Source: JBBIII01 sp037446575
GTDB taxonomy: Bacteria; Bacteroidota; Ignavibacteria; UBA10030
Reading direction: 5' to 3'
Assembly: GCA_037446575.1 (NCBI GenBank)
Contig: JBBIII010000097.1
Coordinates: 1 to 7,722 of the forward strand
Length of the DNA stretch: 7,722 bases
Part shown: positions 5,572 through 7,722 of the stretch, piece by piece
Layout of the letters: every line of letters starts with the position of its first letter
Position numbering within the stretch: position 1 is the first letter of the stretch
Program-made: the position numbers and the translations under genes
Notes under the pieces: model-generated
Told to the model about the DNA's origin: nothing
Database searches by the model: none
The model's input: only the letters and a program-made list of their open reading frames with translations

Positions 5572-6525
5572 ATGACAAACTTTGTTATAGAAGTTGAAAA
5601 CCTGAAAAAAGTGTATTCCAAGCGGGGACATACACCAATTTATGCTCTAAACGGAATATCCTTCAGTGTCGAAAAAGGGCAAATATTTGGTTTGCTTGGA
5701 CCCAATGGAGCGGGTAAAACAACAACTATAAAAATTCTAACAACTTTAATTGCTCCAACATTTGGAACTGCAAGAGTAAATGGATTTGATATTTTAAAGA
5801 ATTCTATAGAAGTCAGAAGAAATATTTGCGTAGTTGTTCAAGAGAATGCTCTTGAATTATATCTTTCCGTTAGAAACAATTTTAATGCTTTCGGTCGCTT
5901 CCATGGTTTAAGCAGGAAAGCAATTGAAAAAGAGATAAGCAGAGTGTCAGAGTTATTTGATTTGCGCGATTATCTAAATGAACGTGGAATGGATTTAAGC
6001 GGCGGTGTTAAAAGACGCGTTCAGGTAGCAAAGATGTTCTTGATAGATAAACCGATAGTCTTTTTGGATGAAGCAACAACAGGGATGGACGCTTTAAACA
6101 AACGAACAACTATCAAAGCGATTCAGGAAGAGTCGCACAAGGGAAGAACAATTCTTCTAACTACCCATTTACTTAATGAAGCCGAAGAACTATGTGATTC
6201 CATCATTATTATTAATCATGGAAAAATTATTGCAGAGGGCAATATCGAAGAAGTTAAATCAATGAGTTTGAATCTGTATTCTTTGTATGTGTCATTCGAT
6301 TCTAATGCCATTATTGATGATGCGTGGATAAACCAATGGGAGCCGGTTGCGTTTGAAATAAATTCAAATACACTTACCACTATGGTTAAATCTGAAACTC
6401 AAGCTCTATCAATTATAAATGAGATGCAAAAAACAACAAGAATAATTGATTTTGAGGTAACTCGTGCAAGTCTTGAAGATGCGTTTATTGAATTGATTGA
6501 TAAAAAAGAGGGAGCAATCAAATGA
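5572..6525 (+). CDS. ABC-2 type exporter, ATP-binding subunit (DrrA/NodI-like)
   Basis: This 317-residue cytoplasmic ATPase powers an export system with the permease encoded next. The nucleotide-binding domain is complete: Walker A GPNGAGKTT (43-51), Q-loop Gln90, signature LSGGV (142-146), Walker B IVFLDE (162-167), D-loop GMD (171-173) and switch His199 (TTHLLNEAEEL). A C-terminal extension of about 90 residues ends in ASLEDAFIELI, as in exporters of the daunorubicin-resistance/NodI group. The signature has Val where most members have Gln or Met; the catalytic residues are intact. I chose ATG 5572 because it follows the trhA stop and gives a family-typical start (MTNFVIEVENLKKVY). An upstream ATG at 5518 would lie inside trhA and add 18 non-family residues. 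No clear Shine-Dalgarno sequence is visible. The substrate is unknown; lipid, drug or polysaccharide export are all possible. Confidence 0.93.
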   Translation: MTNFVIEVENLKKVYSKRGHTPIYALNGISFSVEKGQIFGLLGPNGAGKTTTIKILTTLIAPTFGTARVNGFDILKNSIEVRRNICVVVQENALELYLSVRNNFNAFGRFHGLSRKAIEKEISRVSELFDLRDYLNERGMDLSGGVKRRVQVAKMFLIDKPIVFLDEATTGMDALNKRTTIKAIQEESHKGRTILLTTHLLNEAEELCDSIIIINHGKIIAEGNIEEVKSMSLNLYSLYVSFDSNAIIDDAWINQWEPVAFEINSNTLTTMVKSETQALSIINEMQKTTRIIDFEVTRASLEDAFIELIDKKEGAIK

Positions 6526-7283
6526 GGCAAATATTTGCTGTTGTCTATCGAGATTATTTGATTAGAAGAACAAGCATGACATGGATGTTTTTCGACATGA
6601 TTTTGCCAATGCTTTATTTGCTAATGTTCGGCGTTGCATTTGATCGCGCGCTCGGATTGGGATTTCAAATAGAAGGAACACAAATAAGATATAACGAATT
6701 TTTTCTTGCAGGCGTTCTTGCAATGACCTGCTTTGGCAATGCGATAAATCAATCGTATGGTTTTTTCATTGATCGTGATAACGGAATATTTTATGAACAT
6801 CTAACTTATCCGCTGACACGCGGAGAGTTTTTACTCGGTAAAATTCTTTTTCAGGGAATAATGTCTCTTGTGCAATCAGCTCTTTTGCTTCTTTGCGCAA
6901 ATCAACTTCTTGAGGTTAGTATTCGCGTTGAATTTCTTCCAATTATATTATTAGGAGTAATTGTAGGAACAGCGGGTTGGTTCTTTTGCTTATCAATTAT
7001 TACATTTCTGATACACAGGAACGATACATACAATTTGGTGATAAACGCAATTTATTTTGTGCTTATGTTTGTCAGCAGTATGTTTTATCCGTTGGAGCAA
7101 TTGCCGCATTGGTTAAAATATCCGGCTGTGGCAAATCCGCTTACGTGGCATGCTAATGTGATGCGTTCACTTACTATCGGAATTGGAGATAATTATTCAA
7201 TAATTATTCAAGCTCTTTTATATTGTTGTTTTATGATAATCTCTTTCTTTTTTGCAAAACGATTGCTTCAACGAACAACATAA
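6522..7283 (+). CDS. ABC-2 type exporter, permease subunit
   Basis: This 253-residue inner-membrane subunit of the ABC-2 family (DrrB/NodJ-like) forms the transport channel, probably as a dimer with two ATPase copies. Six membrane segments are visible (about residues 22-40, 60-80, 108-128, 138-163, 171-190, 226-247). The family motif between segments five and six is clear: SSMFYPLEQLPHWLKY then ANPLTWHANVMR (185-215). So is the amphipathic coupling region RDNGIFYEHLTYPLTRGEFLLGK. Its ATG overlaps the ATPase stop (ATGA). GGAG (6511-6514) lies 7 bases upstream inside the ATPase gene, so translation is coupled. The stop is 9 bp from the end of the converging T9SS remnant, and no terminator hairpin was seen in between. 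Confidence 0.93.
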   Translation: MRQIFAVVYRDYLIRRTSMTWMFFDMILPMLYLLMFGVAFDRALGLGFQIEGTQIRYNEFFLAGVLAMTCFGNAINQSYGFFIDRDNGIFYEHLTYPLTRGEFLLGKILFQGIMSLVQSALLLLCANQLLEVSIRVEFLPIILLGVIVGTAGWFFCLSIITFLIHRNDTYNLVINAIYFVLMFVSSMFYPLEQLPHWLKYPAVANPLTWHANVMRSLTIGIGDNYSIIIQALLYCCFMIISFFFAKRLLQRTT

Positions 7284-7292
7284 CAAATATCC

Positions 7293-7673
7293 TTATCTCA
7301 GCAATATCCTCTTCTTCCTGAAAATTTTTTTTTGATTCTGCTCATTATTGACAGTCAATTGATAGAAATAGAGACCGCTTGCGATATTATGCGCATTAAA
7401 TGTAACCTGATAATATCCCGCTTCTTGCTGTTGATTTACAAGATTTGCCATTTCCCTTCAAATTATGTCAAATATCTTCAATTTAACTCCACTGATTGCT
7501 GATATCTGATAACTAATAAATTTAGTTGGATTAAACGGATTGGGATAATTCTGATGCAGAGCAAATTCCTTTGGAAAGGCAACCTCTATCGCTACACTTT
7601 GTGAGCATTTGAGAGCGCTGTTTAAATCAATTTGCTTCCGGCGGTATTCATATCGTCCGGCTGGCAGTTTTTT
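7293..7673 (-). pseudogene. Remnant of a T9SS-secreted protein: C-terminal sorting domain
   Basis: On the minus strand one frame of 127 codons, from 7673 to the TAA at 7293, reads as the end of a type IX secretion cargo. AGRYEYRRKQIDL leads into FALHQNYPNPFNPTK, then KLKIFDII, REMANLVN, AGYYQVTFNAHNIASGLYFY, and the basic end KKRILLR before the stop. This is the type A sorting domain that directs proteins through the outer membrane and is then removed. In the KIFDII-REMANLVN turn the expected Gly codon is TGA (7458-7460), an in-frame stop. Upstream, the frame meets a stop (7674-7676) at the junction with the hemolysin III-like fragment, so the passenger domain is gone. It is a dead gene fragment unless the TGA is a sequencing error. 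Confidence 0.88.
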
Positions 7674-7690
7674 TCATTTTTGGGCAATGC
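7659..7690 (+). repeat. Direct repeat, right copy (trhA-tail sequence)
   Basis: This is the second copy of 5506-5537, with 30 of 32 bases identical in the same orientation. Identity stops sharply on both sides. The left edge coincides with the GCCAGC/GCTGGC sequence that also fits the T9SS remnant (LPAG on the minus strand), so the two fragments share about 9 bases at the join. Confidence 0.85.
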
Positions 7691-7719
7691 AAAATTACTT
7701 TCTTACTATCAATAGTTAG
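7660..7719 (+). pseudogene. 3' fragment of a second hemolysin III/TrhA gene
   Basis: Reading from 7660 gives AGSFFHFWAMQNYFLTINS and a TAG stop (7717-7719). This aligns with the end of the intact protein at 4901-5554, AGSFCHFWAMLNYVL. After the 32-bp identical stretch the match persists in protein (QNYFL against LNYVL) while codons differ (AAT TAC against AAC TAT). That means it comes from a homologous coding sequence, not a chance repeat. The rest of the gene is absent; the sequence to its left is the T9SS remnant on the other strand. Confidence 0.7.
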
Positions 7720-7722
7720 TAT

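Noticed and set aside
5995..6009. Altered ABC signature (LSGGV) as evidence of a dead ATPase
   Set aside because: The fifth position varies in this exporter group (Gln or Met are common), and Walker A, Walker B, Q-loop and switch His are all intact.
1..7722. CRISPR array, tRNA/rRNA genes, transposase or integrase
   Set aside because: No regularly spaced repeats, cloverleaf-type sequence or recombinase motifs were found on either strand by reading.

Overview
The window is AT-rich, with weak or absent Shine-Dalgarno sequences before several genes. At its right end it carries a degraded Por/T9SS C-terminal sorting domain whose NYPNPFNPT motif is typical of Ignavibacteria and related members of the Fibrobacteres-Chlorobi-Bacteroidetes group. 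An Ignavibacteria-like chromosome is the best inference, but no marker gene settles it.

Layout. (1) 1-1141 looks like an accessory or decaying region. A 107-residue three-helix membrane protein of unknown function lies between two direct repeats that both end in CGTTAG, which resembles an integron cassette. Next, on the minus strand, comes a higBA-type toxin-antitoxin locus. The HigA antitoxin is complete. The HigB toxin has lost its N-terminal half, which is replaced by a palindromic repeat coding for SERSERS. A 45-codon ORF ends inside that palindrome. (2) 1129-2270 is a self-contained unit: a sigma70-like promoter, an orphan periplasmic sugar-binding protein starting at TTG, and two consecutive terminator-like structures. 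(3) 2299-4800 holds a lysA-like diaminopimelate decarboxylase (minus) divergent from a LacI-family regulator (plus), with a 141-bp shared upstream region containing an inverted repeat. (4) 4901-7283 holds a hemolysin III/TrhA-family membrane protein followed 17 bp later by a two-gene ABC-2 exporter (ATPase and permease, ATGA overlap). (5) 7293-7722 is a graveyard: a minus-strand T9SS sorting domain with an in-frame stop, joined to a second copy of the 3' end of the hemolysin III gene.

Most unusual signals. A 32-bp direct repeat (30/32 identical) from the hemolysin III 3' end brackets the ABC exporter and the T9SS remnant, as if this segment arose by duplication or insertion at that point. The left edge has cassette-like repeats and a toxin gene broken by a palindromic repeat. 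Together these suggest ordinary metabolic and transport genes (binding protein, lysA, lacI, trhA) flanked by two zones of gene turnover. No integrase, transposase, CRISPR array or RNA gene was seen. I found no complete undescribed system. The cassette-like left end and the duplicated hemolysin III tail are the best leads.
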